This document shows positions 54,853-63,669 of a stretch of DNA of 64,000 nt, piece after piece. The stretch's first letter is position 1. Each line of letters begins with the position of its first letter. The stretch spans positions 224,820 through 288,819 of the forward strand of contig JAWBKZ010000003.1 in assembly GCA_038831005.1 (NCBI GenBank), read 5' to 3'. Made by a program: the position numbers and the translations under genes. The DNA is from Ignisphaera sp. (GTDB lineage Archaea; Thermoproteota; Thermoprotei_A; Sulfolobales; Ignisphaeraceae). Below the pieces are notes generated by a model. The model did no database searches and was not told where the DNA came from. It saw only the letters and a program-made list of their open reading frames with translations.

Positions 54853-55986
54853 GTGCCTAAAGAAGCATTACTCTACAGAATCATAGATCCTGCCAAAAAA
54901 CTTGTTGAATGTACGGCTTGTCCCAGAAGATGTAAGATAGGTGATTCTCTGTATGGTTTCTGTGGAATAAGATGGAATTTCAATGGAAAGCTTTACCTAG
55001 TTTCACATGGAATCTCTATAGCTGTTGCTATAGACCCTATAGAGAAGAAGCCCCTCTATCATTTCCATCCAGGTTCAATGGTTTACTCGATGTCTACAAC
55101 AGGATGTAGTTGGGCATGCCAATTTTGTCAAAATTGGGATATATCGCAAAGGAAAGTGATAACCGGCTGGAAGGTTTCACCAGAACTTGCAGTCGAGTTA
55201 GCTTTAGCTTATGGTGCACAAGGCATTACTTATACCTATAACGAACCTGTGGTATTCATAGAATATGCATACGATGTGGGTATACTGGCAAAAAAGAATA
55301 ATCTGTTTAATACCATGGTTACAAACGGTTATATGACTGATGAAACTATAGATCTTGTTTCTAAATTTGTGGATGCTGTTACAGTAGATCTTAAAGGTCA
55401 TGGCGATCCAGAACTTGCTAAAAAGATTTGTTATGTACCTAATGTGGAACATGTATTTAATACTTTAATTGAATTGAAAAGAAAAGGAATATTTATTGAA
55501 ATAACAGATCTAGTAATACCTAGATATGGTGAAGACCTAGATAAGGTACGTAAACTAGCTATATGGATAACAGAAAACCTAGGTCCAGAGACACCAGTAC
55601 ATTTCTTGAGGTTTCACCCAGATTACAAAATGATTGATGTTCCAGCATCATCAGTAAAGATTCTTGAAAAACATATAGAGATAGCTAGAAACGAGGGCTT
55701 AAAGCATGTGTATATAGGAAACGTACCTGGTCATAATTATGAACATACCTACTGTCCAAACTGCGGAAGACCAGTAATAAAAAGGATAGGGTTCGATATA
55801 GTTGAATCAAATATACAAAATGATTCGAGATGTGGTTTCTGTGGATATAAACTCAACATAGTTGGTGGTGTAAATCCTGTGTATAAAACAGACAGATTTG
55901 TTTATCTACCGTTAGATACATATACAGAGTTCATACACATACCGTTCAATAATATAAAGAATTTTGTGTTAGGTGGGAAACAATAG
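54853..55986 (+). CDS. amrS: AmmeMemoRadiSam-system radical SAM enzyme
   Basis: A 377-aa radical SAM enzyme. The N-terminal CTACPRRCKIG and CGIR cysteines, KKPLYHFHPG, the cluster motif CSWACQFC (C-x3-C-x2-C) and a C-terminal zinc-ribbon-like CPNCGR...CGFCG are those of AmrS, which in other genomes is linked to AMMECR1 and Memo proteins. Neither is in this window. The start is GTG after GAGGGGAAG. The last bases overlap the next reading frame, a TatD-type hydrolase. Confidence 0.92.
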   Translation: MPKEALLYRIIDPAKKLVECTACPRRCKIGDSLYGFCGIRWNFNGKLYLVSHGISIAVAIDPIEKKPLYHFHPGSMVYSMSTTGCSWACQFCQNWDISQRKVITGWKVSPELAVELALAYGAQGITYTYNEPVVFIEYAYDVGILAKKNNLFNTMVTNGYMTDETIDLVSKFVDAVTVDLKGHGDPELAKKICYVPNVEHVFNTLIELKRKGIFIEITDLVIPRYGEDLDKVRKLAIWITENLGPETPVHFLRFHPDYKMIDVPASSVKILEKHIEIARNEGLKHVYIGNVPGHNYEHTYCPNCGRPVIKRIGFDIVESNIQNDSRCGFCGYKLNIVGGVNPVYKTDRFVYLPLDTYTEFIHIPFNNIKNFVLGGKQ

Positions 55987-56729
55987 AAATTAGTAGCAAT
56001 ATCGTTGATGCTCACTGTCACATCCATGAGTTTCCTAATGAGGAAATCAAAGATATAGGAAAGCTGGTAACATATCTTATAGCTGTGAGTGATGATCATC
56101 GATCATCTATAAGAACACTAGACCTTGCGAAAAGATATAGATGGATCATACCATCTGTGGGCTTGCATCCCTGGTCTGTAGATGCAGACTCTATTGATGA
56201 AGCAAAAAAGATATCAGATCTAGCTAGAGAAAAAGGTAACGAAATTAGAATTCTAGGTGAAGTAGGTTTAGACAAGAGGTTTAAGCAGGATACGTATCAC
56301 CATCAATTAAAAGTTTTCGAGATATTTATCGAGTTAGCCAAAGAAATGAATATGATTTTAAATATTCATGCAGCGGGTGCTTGGAGGGAGGTACTTAATA
56401 TACTTGCTAAAAATGATATACCTATGGCTATAATTCATTGGTATACAGGTCCCTTAGAACTTATTAAAGAGATAAACGATAGAGGTTATTTAATAACGGT
56501 AAATCCTACAATAGCTATTCAACAAAAGCAGAGAGATGTAATAGCACAGGCCCCTATAGACCTAATATTGGTTGAAAGCGATGCTCCCTATAAATACAAA
56601 GGCCTAGAGTTACATCCAAAACACATACCTAATGTCATTAAACACATAGCTATGATTAAAAAAATTAGTGAAGAAGAGGTACATGAAGCTATTTCAAGAA
56701 ACATTTACAAGTTGCTGAAACACATATAG
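55983..56729 (+). CDS. TatD-type metal hydrolase with non-canonical start
   Basis: A TatD-family metal-dependent hydrolase/DNase. The open frame contains IVDAHCHIHEF (the essential HxH metal ligands, 56004-56030), GLHPW, GEVGLD, NIHAAG, IIHWYTG and ESDAPY. Yet no ATG, GTG, TTG or CTG occurs in frame between the preceding stop (about 55950) and HxH; the first ATG is 56085. The only candidates are AUA 55983 (4-7 bases after a GGTGGG, overlapping the amrS stop) or AUU 55989. Starting at 56085 would delete the active site. Translational coupling to amrS is likely. The start is uncertain. Confidence 0.8.
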   Translation: MEISSNIVDAHCHIHEFPNEEIKDIGKLVTYLIAVSDDHRSSIRTLDLAKRYRWIIPSVGLHPWSVDADSIDEAKKISDLAREKGNEIRILGEVGLDKRFKQDTYHHQLKVFEIFIELAKEMNMILNIHAAGAWREVLNILAKNDIPMAIIHWYTGPLELIKEINDRGYLITVNPTIAIQQKQRDVIAQAPIDLILVESDAPYKYKGLELHPKHIPNVIKHIAMIKKISEEEVHEAISRNIYKLLKHI

Positions 56730-56863
56730 ATAAATACAAGGCGTAATTATCGAGTTCATTGAAGTACCGTAAGGTTAACCAAGTATAAAAGTTAACTATT
56801 TTCTAGGTTTCCAGAAAGATATTAAATGTTCAAAATAAAATATATTCAACCCGGTGGTAAATT

Positions 56864-57484
56864 GTGTTGGAATCGCTGAAGAGGATGAAGGCATTATCTT
56901 TACCCAAAGAATATCCAGAAAATATAGACCTAATTAGATTAATCAACTATAGAACGTTTCTAGGATGTATCTTAAATGATGTTAGATGCGCGATAATGTC
57001 ATTAATGGCAAAAGGTTATACTTCGGCTCTCGATATAGCTACAGCCTTAGGTTTTTCTAGAACAGCGATATATAGACATCTACATAGTCTTCGTAAAAAT
57101 GGCCTAGTAATTTATAGGAATGGTAGATTCTATATAGCGGCCAGATTCTTCTTAGTATATGATGTAGAGCTAGATAGTGAAGAAAGCATTAAACTGAAAA
57201 TATATGCTGACAAAGGCGGCTTTGCTGACGAAGATGTAGGGTTTGTTCTTGTCAAAGGTGAATCATGTAGATGTGATGTATGTAGTATTGCTGAAAGTTG
57301 TCTTAAGGCTGTCAAGAATTTGGCTCGAAAACTTGAAATAAAAGTAAGATCTGAAATACCTTTAGAAGCATTTACAGAGATAGCTCGAGAGGTAACATAT
57401 AGAGATATCGTGAGTATAATAAAGAGTGGCTATCTGATAGTAAAGTCGCCATTTGATGAAGAAGGGCATGAGGAAAAGGAATAA
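56864..57484 (+). CDS. Winged-helix regulator with a cysteine cluster
   Basis: A 206-aa protein. Residues ~35-90 form a winged helix of ArsR/TrmB type (RCAIMSLMAKGYTSALDIATAL, SRTAIYRHLHSLRKNGLV). The C-terminal domain has CRCDVCSIAESC (C-x-C-x2-C-x6-C) near residues 139-150, likely binding zinc or an iron-sulfur cluster and acting as a sensor. The start is GTG after GGTGG, with a TATAAAAG box ~80 bases upstream. The ASCH-domain gene follows 3 bases after the stop. Confidence 0.85.
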   Translation: MLESLKRMKALSLPKEYPENIDLIRLINYRTFLGCILNDVRCAIMSLMAKGYTSALDIATALGFSRTAIYRHLHSLRKNGLVIYRNGRFYIAARFFLVYDVELDSEESIKLKIYADKGGFADEDVGFVLVKGESCRCDVCSIAESCLKAVKNLARKLEIKVRSEIPLEAFTEIAREVTYRDIVSIIKSGYLIVKSPFDEEGHEEKE

Positions 57485-57487
57485 AAG

Positions 57488-57799
57488 ATGAAAAAACTAG
57501 TGTTCAAGCTTGATTATGCTGGAAAAATACTATCTGGCGAGAAAACCACCACAATAAGACTTTCTACAAATCTTAGGGAAGGAGATACAGTAGAAGTCTA
57601 TGTAGGTCATGTTAGAATAGGTAAGGCATTAATAAAGAGAATCTATAGAAAAAAATTGAATGAACTTAGTGCTGAAGAGATAAGAAGCGATGGGTTTAAA
57701 AGTATAGAGGACTTGATAAAAACATTAGCTAAAATATATGGTAGCAGAAGAATAAATACGGATTCAGAAGTATATATAATTGAGTTTCAGTTATATTAA
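57488..57799 (+). CDS. ASCH-domain protein
   Basis: A 103-aa single-domain protein of the ASCH (PUA-like) superfamily: LDYAGKILSGEKTTTIRL at the N-terminus is the typical G-x-K-x-x-T-x-R motif, followed by GDTVEVYVGHVRIGKALIKRI. ASCH proteins bind RNA or modified nucleosides. Operon with the cysteine-cluster regulator; a functional link is possible but unproven. Confidence 0.88.
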   Translation: MKKLVFKLDYAGKILSGEKTTTIRLSTNLREGDTVEVYVGHVRIGKALIKRIYRKKLNELSAEEIRSDGFKSIEDLIKTLAKIYGSRRINTDSEVYIIEFQLY

Positions 57800-57858
57800 A
57801 GATATTTAAGAGATATAAACTCTAGCTTAAATAAAAATTTATGGAGTTTCATATTAGT

Positions 57859-57943
57859 GCGGGGGTGCCCGAGCCAGGTCAAAGGGGTCGGGCTTAGGAC
57901 CCGATGGCGTAGGCCTGCGTGGGTTCAAATCCCACCCCCCGCA
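57859..57943 (+). tRNA. tRNA-Leu (UAG)
   Basis: A class II tRNA with acceptor GCGGGGG (57859-57865) pairing CCCCCGC (57936-57942), discriminator A (57943) and encoded CCA (57944-57946). The anticodon stem TCGGG/CCCGA encloses loop CTTAGGA, giving UAG, and the long variable arm (GGCGTAGGCC) is that of tRNA-Leu. No intron. TTAAATAAA-like promoter sequence lies about 30 bases upstream. Confidence 0.95.
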
Positions 57944-58014
57944 CCAATTAATTGTTAATAGCTGTATGAATATACATTAAATATTGAATAAGATCATGTA
58001 CTAATATCTAGATC

Positions 58015-58033
58015 CAGAGACACTAGATCTCTG
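58015..58033. repeat. Small hairpin downstream of tRNA-Leu
   Basis: CAGAGA (58015-58020) and TCTCTG (58028-58033) form a 6-bp stem with a 7-base loop, 20 bases before the larger inverted repeat. The neighbouring AGATC words are also repeated. It may belong to the same regulatory or decayed element. Confidence 0.4.
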
Positions 58034-58052
58034 TGCAAGAAACAAAATCAAT

Positions 58053-58112
58053 AATTATACTGAATTCAAGGATATCATTTGTACAGATGGTGTCCTTGAA
58101 TTCAGTATAATT
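58053..58112. repeat. 20-bp perfect inverted repeat before the CDF transporter gene
   Basis: Arms 58053-58072 and 58093-58112 are perfectly complementary over 20 bp around a 20-base spacer. The right arm ends 14 bases before the transporter's start codon. Transcribed, it would form a very stable hairpin over the leader; as DNA it could be a two-site operator or the remains of a small mobile element. Confidence 0.85.
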
Positions 58113-58126
58113 TAAGTAGATACAAG

Positions 58127-59092
58127 TTGGTTGAGTGTGAGGTATTAATGAATGCAAGCATGAAAGAAATTAGGTATAGATTTAGAGAAACGTATAGGAT
58201 GCTCATAGTAGTTGTTCTTCTCTCTATCGCGGGCCTGGTTATAGAGTTTGTTTTTGCCTACATGTATTCTTCAATGATACTTTATACAGATGTTGTTCAC
58301 TGGATTGTAGATACAGCTCTGGAAATTATTTCACTAATAATGTTTTTCATTATATCCAAAATCTATAGAAAGTTTGATTGGAGTGTATTCATATTAGAGT
58401 ACATGATATCCATTTTCGTGATCCTTGTTGTTTTTGGTTTCTATATACTGTCATTGATAGAGTATGTATCAGCACATTCTACTTCAATGATGGAACCCTC
58501 AACAACTAATATCTATCTAGCAATAATTACAGTTATTGGGGGCATCATAACATTTATTACGTTTTCTATTGAAAAGAAAGCGTACAGAAGGTTAAAGACA
58601 GAGATATTGAAAATAGACTCAACACATGCTATAATAGATGTTATAGTGTCGATAATAGTCTCTATAGGGATAGTATTAACTGCATTAACGAAGAACTTGA
58701 TTATAGAACTCGTTGTAGTATTATTCGTGTTTTTTGTCGCTTTACAGACACTCCTAAGCTTAGCTAAGGATATACTAAAATCTATCCTGGGTTTTGAATC
58801 CAATCCTCATCTTAAGATAGAACTTGTATCGAGACTCAATAAGATTGTTAGTGACAAGGTGGTCTTAGGTAATGTTGAACTCAAGAAGATCGGATCGATT
58901 TACATAGCTAAGGTCGAGATATACCTAGACCCCAAGACAACAATAGGTGAAGCTCATAAACTTAGGGAGACAGTAAACATAATATGTAGAGAAGTATCTG
59001 AACTCATATATCATGTTGATGTAGTGTTTTATCCAAAGAAAAGATATAGAAAAGTTAGAAAATCTGAGAAACAATATTCAAGGAAGTACTAA
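58127..59092 (+). CDS. Cation diffusion facilitator (CDF) transporter
   Basis: A 321-aa metal/proton antiporter with six transmembrane helices. The two transport-site half-motifs are HWIVD in helix 2 (around residues 54-58) and HAIID in helix 5 (around 167-171), the H-x3-D plus H-x3-D combination typical of zinc-type CDF proteins; a metal-binding cytoplasmic domain (~225-300) follows. Exact metal specificity is not certain. The 20-bp inverted repeat directly upstream may control it. The tail is strongly basic. The GTG-type or ATG start is ambiguous; an in-frame ATG lies at 58148. Confidence 0.88.
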   Translation: MVECEVLMNASMKEIRYRFRETYRMLIVVVLLSIAGLVIEFVFAYMYSSMILYTDVVHWIVDTALEIISLIMFFIISKIYRKFDWSVFILEYMISIFVILVVFGFYILSLIEYVSAHSTSMMEPSTTNIYLAIITVIGGIITFITFSIEKKAYRRLKTEILKIDSTHAIIDVIVSIIVSIGIVLTALTKNLIIELVVVLFVFFVALQTLLSLAKDILKSILGFESNPHLKIELVSRLNKIVSDKVVLGNVELKKIGSIYIAKVEIYLDPKTTIGEAHKLRETVNIICREVSELIYHVDVVFYPKKRYRKVRKSEKQYSRKY

Positions 59093-59108
59093 CTAGACAT
59101 GAAGGCAT

Positions 59109-60014
59109 CTAGCTCGAATTCATATACATAAGTGTTGAACCATCACATGCAAACCCAGGTGTATTAAGATTCTTGAAACCCTCTCTACATGTTCCAAAGA
59201 CTAATCCTTCTTCTGTCACAATTTCTCTAATCATGGCCATATAGTGAAACCTTATGCTAGATTTTAGATAGCGATAACCATGGATGTACTCCGAAGAGTC
59301 TTTGTTATACATTTCAATCAGCTTATCCTTGATATTAGGAAAAGCTTTAAGAATTCTCGTTAAGCTATCGTTTCTTGCCTTATATGTTGATGTAGTTATC
59401 TGTTTAACCCCAACAGTATTCAGCATTTTAATCAAGTTCCTTAAATCGTTATAGTCATCATTTATGTATGGTATTATTGGGTCTATTCTAACAACAACAT
59501 TTAAACCATTTTTTGTGAGGATTTCTATAGCTTTAATTCTTTCATTAGGTAAGGGAGCACCGGGCTCTAATTTACTAGATATAGAACTATCTAGTGTTGT
59601 AATAGTTATTGATACAACTACGCTATCCCTATATCTTCTCAATATGTCTAGATCTCGTGTAACCATAGAGCTCTTGGTTACGATAAGAGTCTTAAACCCA
59701 TGACTGAGCAGTATCTCTAAAACGCTTCTAGTTAATCGATACCTAGTCTCTATTGATGGATAAGGATCACTGCTAGAGGATATCTCTATTAATGAATTCT
59801 TAGGAAGTTTCACAACATCCTTTCTTAACCTATCTATGAATCTTTCTTTAGGTCTTACATTACTATGTTTAGGGATATAGCTTGTTGCATAACAGTACAA
59901 ACAGTTATGGCTACATCCAGTATATGGATGTAGTACCCATTTGTATGGACATGTACAGAGCCCAGATTTCCAAGGATTAAAAGGTTTAATAACACGTAGG
60001 TACATTATACTCAT
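59109..60014 (-). CDS. Radical SAM protein, SplB/COG1533-like
   Basis: A 301-aa radical SAM protein with LHPYTGCSHNCLYCYA (C-x3-C-x2-C at about residues 34-41), then ISSSSDPYPSIE and the conserved ETRYRLTR segment of COG1533. It shares the fold of spore photoproduct lyase but archaea lack spores; the function is unknown. Additional cysteines (CTCPY before the motif; FGTCREGF near the C-terminus) might hold another cluster. Convergent with the CDF gene. Confidence 0.88.
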   Translation of the reverse strand: MSIMYLRVIKPFNPWKSGLCTCPYKWVLHPYTGCSHNCLYCYATSYIPKHSNVRPKERFIDRLRKDVVKLPKNSLIEISSSSDPYPSIETRYRLTRSVLEILLSHGFKTLIVTKSSMVTRDLDILRRYRDSVVVSITITTLDSSISSKLEPGAPLPNERIKAIEILTKNGLNVVVRIDPIIPYINDDYNDLRNLIKMLNTVGVKQITTSTYKARNDSLTRILKAFPNIKDKLIEMYNKDSSEYIHGYRYLKSSIRFHYMAMIREIVTEEGLVFGTCREGFKNLNTPGFACDGSTLMYMNSS

Positions 60015-60280
60015 TCCGTTTAATTCAATATCTTAGTTTTTAACCAGTTATAAAGATTGTCCCAAAACATTTGATATCTGGATCATATTAAGTAATTCAA
60101 TAAGTGTTTTTATTAATTTGTAAGTCACAAACATACGGTTTACATTGCTAGCATTGATAGAGGTCTTAACGATATGTAGCATTTTAATAGAATAACGTTA
60201 ACTCTATTTAGAGACAATACGTATTTATCATCAATATTTTTATTTGTTTCCTAAACCATTTGAATAAGGTGAAAACGTTA

Positions 60281-60733
60281 ATGAACATGATAAGACTAGG
60301 TATAATGTTGATACTTATTTTCATTGTAATAAATGTTAACTTGATATGTTACAGTAAAGCCTATGGTTATAATGATTTATTGTTAACGAAGACAAAGATC
60401 AATGCTAATACAGTTACTAATGAAGTTACGATCCAGGCACTTGATACGGAGACAACCGCTACAGAGACACAGATTAGTGAAGCTCAAAACATCACTACAC
60501 TAACTGTAATCCAATCAACGGTTACGATAACTAAAGAACTTGTCATATTTCATACGTTCACAGTAACAAATGTTGTGAGTATAGGCGCATCAATGAATCC
60601 TCAGCTAGTTACAAGTATAGTAATGTTTGTGGCAATAATAGCTGTCGTAATAGGGTACTACATAGGATATAAATCAGCTGAAAAACATGGTAGTAAGTCA
60701 GTATCGGTTTATGTCACCAAGGGTAAAAAATAG
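60281..60733 (+). CDS. Small Thr/Val-rich surface protein with signal and C-terminal anchor
   Basis: About 150 aa: an N-terminal hydrophobic signal (MIRLGIMLILIFIVINVNLI), a Thr/Val-rich extracellular stretch (TETQISEAQNITTLTVIQST, HTFTVTN), and a C-terminal transmembrane helix (IVMFVAIIAVVIGYYIGY) with a short basic tail. It resembles the stalk plus anchor at the end of the secreted Lon-like protease. The ATG at 60281, 9 bases after AAGGTG, is preferred over the upstream TTG (60260). Function unknown. Confidence 0.75.
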   Translation: MNMIRLGIMLILIFIVINVNLICYSKAYGYNDLLLTKTKINANTVTNEVTIQALDTETTATETQISEAQNITTLTVIQSTVTITKELVIFHTFTVTNVVSIGASMNPQLVTSIVMFVAIIAVVIGYYIGYKSAEKHGSKSVSVYVTKGKK

Positions 60734-60830
60734 TATGTATTATTTATGTTTATGTACTTTTTGGTTGTTTAGATTTAGATCATAGGTATAGCTTATCGAC
60801 TTCAAGTCCATTTTTATATTGAAGAGCTTG

Positions 60831-61421
60831 TTACTCAATTTGAATCTCCGTAGAATAGCACATAATCAAAGCTTTTCTGATATTGTCTGTATGTATATCT
60901 AATAGAAATGCAAAGATCAGGGAAGCCAATGATGAAGCTATTTTACCACTTAAATTCATAGACATGTTATTAATTTTAGCTAAAGCGGCTAAGGCTAAAA
61001 TACTAAATGTTACACTAATTGTACCAATTATATTGCTAACTTCATTTAACTTTCTTGAGATATCGTTACAGAATTTTATTGAAGATTCTTCAAGCAGTTC
61101 TCTTACAATATTTCTCAACTCAATGATGTTGTTGGCCAGGTTACAGAATGTATTTACATATGGTTCGATGTTGATATTATTTTTATCACTCTTTATATGA
61201 TTGATTAACGCTAAAAATCTTTCTGTAGAATTGATTGAAAGATTCTTGAGCGTTTCAAGTTTATCGATAAGTTTCGGGTTAAGAGAGCATTTGGATAGTT
61301 CTTTCTGGATTAAGATCTTCGATATAGTATCCGTAATAGAGGTAAAATTGTCTATAGAGATACAGCAGCTTCCCATGCATAGAGACCGAGATCTTTCAGA
61401 GTGAGCTTTTAGGCTCTTCAT
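60831..61421 (-). CDS. Hypothetical helical membrane protein
   Basis: A 196-aa protein of unknown family. The first ~130 residues are helical with several cysteines (SLCMGSCCIS near the N-terminus). Two hydrophobic helices follow near the C-terminus (GTISVTFSILALAALAKI and IASSLASLIFAFLLDI). A weak ribosome-binding site (AAAGG) directly precedes the ATG. A possible C/D-box RNA overlaps its 5' end on the same strand. Confidence 0.65.
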   Translation of the reverse strand: MKSLKAHSERSRSLCMGSCCISIDNFTSITDTISKILIQKELSKCSLNPKLIDKLETLKNLSINSTERFLALINHIKSDKNNINIEPYVNTFCNLANNIIELRNIVRELLEESSIKFCNDISRKLNEVSNIIGTISVTFSILALAALAKINNMSMNLSGKIASSLASLIFAFLLDIHTDNIRKALIMCYSTEIQIE

Positions 61422-61616
61422 CCTTTAGACCGTGATCTGTTGCTGCCCACATCATCATCTAGATTTCTATAGATTTTCATAACTTATAACTTTTCAAAAT
61501 CACTTCGCTATGTACAAAATGAAAAGATGTCATATTAAAGCTAATGGGTAGAGATATGAAAAATATTTTTGTTGTAGTATCATGAAATTAACTACATGGC
61601 TTTCTAGGTGTTAGTA

Positions 61617-62054
61617 ATGGTCGAGAAACCCTGTGATGATAGCTACATCATTATCAAGGGTAAAGTTATTGATGGATTAGGTGAAGGTGCTAGATACGTT
61701 CAGCTATACAGTAACAATATATCAAGAGTTTTGGGAATAAAGCCTTATCCAGGAACACTGAATATTCTTGTAGATAGAGAGTACACGAAAATTATTGAAT
61801 TGGTTTTTAGCGTCGATAAACCAATGTATACACTTCCTCCACCTATGGAAGGTTTCGGCAAAGTTTACGTATGGAAAGCATATATAGACTGTTTACAGGT
61901 ATATATAGTAAGACCTGAAATAACATTGTATAGCAGTCAAGTTCTTGAAATAATATCCAATGTATTTCTTAGAAAAACATTAGGTAAAAGATCTGGAGAC
62001 AGTATAGATATTGTTGTTACTCATAGTGGAATTGCACCATGCTTCTGTCTATAA
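61617..62054 (+). CDS. ribK: CTP-dependent riboflavin kinase (DUF120)
   Basis: Phosphorylates riboflavin to FMN using CTP in archaea. The diagnostic segments are GKVIDGLGEGARYVQLY, GIKPYPGTLNILVD and the C-terminal G-K-R-S-G-D-S-I-D motif. At about 145 aa it is the kinase domain alone, without the N-terminal HTH found in RbkR-type regulators. The ATG at 61617 follows AGGTG by 6 bases. LysRS is next on the same strand. Confidence 0.9.
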   Translation: MVEKPCDDSYIIIKGKVIDGLGEGARYVQLYSNNISRVLGIKPYPGTLNILVDREYTKIIELVFSVDKPMYTLPPPMEGFGKVYVWKAYIDCLQVYIVRPEITLYSSQVLEIISNVFLRKTLGKRSGDSIDIVVTHSGIAPCFCL

Positions 62055-62112
62055 GGCTACAACAATACTTATTTTCTTTAGAGTACAAACAGCAAAGTGA
62101 TGTGTGAATAGT

Positions 62113-63669
62113 ATGGCTATCGAGAAGCATAGGTTTTGGAAATTTATGGATCTAGGTATAGATCCATATATAAATGAATACAGATATGATGTTGATACAG
62201 ATGTTAGAACGTTAAAGAAGGTTTATAGCAATCTTAGTAATGGCGAGATATCTCCAGATATGTACAGTATTGCTGGTAGACTTATGGGTATAAGAAGGCA
62301 TGGCAAGATAGTTTTCGGTGTACTAGATGATTCAACTGACACTATTCAGCTTGTTTTTCGTCATGATGTGCTAGGGGGGGAACAGTGGAAAGTTGTTGAA
62401 TTGATCAATGTTGGCGATATTATTGGTGTAAAAGGAAAACCTATGAGAACACTTAGAGGGGAATTTTCATTATTAGTTGAAGAGATGAAGATTCTTTCTA
62501 TAGCTTGGAGAGAGTACCCGGAGAAATGGCATGGTTTAGCAGATCCTGATAAGAGGTATAGAATGAGATACCTAGATATAATGCTAAATTCTAAATCAAG
62601 AAAAGCTATTATTGTTACTCATAGAATTGAGAAGAGCTTCAGGGATTTCCTAGACAACAGAGGATTTATAGAGGTTCATACACCAAAGCTTCAACCCATA
62701 TATGGAGGTGCATTAGCTAGACCCTTCATAACGAAAATGTATGCTCTAGATAGAACAGTATACTTAAGTATAGCTCCTGAAACATACCTAAAGAGATGTG
62801 TCGTAGGGAATTTGTTCAAAGTATATGAGATATCTGTATGTTTCAGAAACGAAGATATAGATGCACAACACTATCCTGAGTTCATTCAAATAGAAATATA
62901 CCAAGCATTTGCTGATTGGAACGATATGATGAAACTTGTAGAAGAAATGGTTTCAAATGCGATTAAAGAGGTTTTCGGAGACTATGTTATTGAGATAGAG
63001 AAGAACGATGAAAAAATTGAATTGAATTTCAAACCACCATGGACGAGAATAGGGCTTGAAGATTCCATAGAAATTTATGGGGGTATTAAGGTTAAAGATA
63101 AATCAATTGAGGAACTTATAGATGTAGCTAAATCTCTCGAAATAAACATTGAAGATGCAAGAAGAGGGAAAATAATCGAGAAAATATTCGAAAAAATAGT
63201 GGAGCCAAAATTAATTCAACCTACATATGTCACGCTATACCCAAGAGATATTTCACCTCTGGCTAGACCCTATAGAGAAGATCCAAGATATGCAGAAAGA
63301 TTTGAAATATTCATAAATGGTCTAGAGATTGGAAATGGCTATAGCGAGTTAAACAATCCCATAGTCCAGTACTACTTCTTCAAAAAAGAAGAAGAACTCA
63401 GATCAAGACATACAGAGAAAATGGGTAAAGAAATTGAATATCATCCACTAGATAAAGACTACGTAAGAACTCTCGAATATGGCATGCCTCCTACTGCTGG
63501 AGTAGGGATAGGGATATATAGACTCGTTATGGTTACGCTAGAACTTCAGTCCATAAAAGATGTCATACCCTTCACAATAGTGGAACAGGATGAATTTCTA
63601 ACAATAGCCGAGAAAAATAATGATATTATGAGTTACTATATAAATAAATTCAAACTAGACAAGTATTAA
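62113..63669 (+). CDS. lysS: Lysine--tRNA ligase, class II
   Basis: A 518-aa class IIb synthetase: an N-terminal OB-fold for the anticodon (~45-150), WHGLADPDKRYRMRYLDIM leading to motif 1, motif 2 FRNEDIDAQHYPEF and motif 3 GVGIGIYRLVM. Two conserved positions differ from the usual consensus (HNPEF to HYPEF, and GIDRLVM to GIYRLVM), but the catalytic arginines are present. Crenarchaea can have class I or class II LysRS; this one is clearly class II. The ATG at 62113 follows GTGAT by 11 bases; GTG 62104 is an alternative. Confidence 0.93.
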   Translation: MAIEKHRFWKFMDLGIDPYINEYRYDVDTDVRTLKKVYSNLSNGEISPDMYSIAGRLMGIRRHGKIVFGVLDDSTDTIQLVFRHDVLGGEQWKVVELINVGDIIGVKGKPMRTLRGEFSLLVEEMKILSIAWREYPEKWHGLADPDKRYRMRYLDIMLNSKSRKAIIVTHRIEKSFRDFLDNRGFIEVHTPKLQPIYGGALARPFITKMYALDRTVYLSIAPETYLKRCVVGNLFKVYEISVCFRNEDIDAQHYPEFIQIEIYQAFADWNDMMKLVEEMVSNAIKEVFGDYVIEIEKNDEKIELNFKPPWTRIGLEDSIEIYGGIKVKDKSIEELIDVAKSLEINIEDARRGKIIEKIFEKIVEPKLIQPTYVTLYPRDISPLARPYREDPRYAERFEIFINGLEIGNGYSELNNPIVQYYFFKKEEELRSRHTEKMGKEIEYHPLDKDYVRTLEYGMPPTAGVGIGIYRLVMVTLELQSIKDVIPFTIVEQDEFLTIAEKNNDIMSYYINKFKLDKY

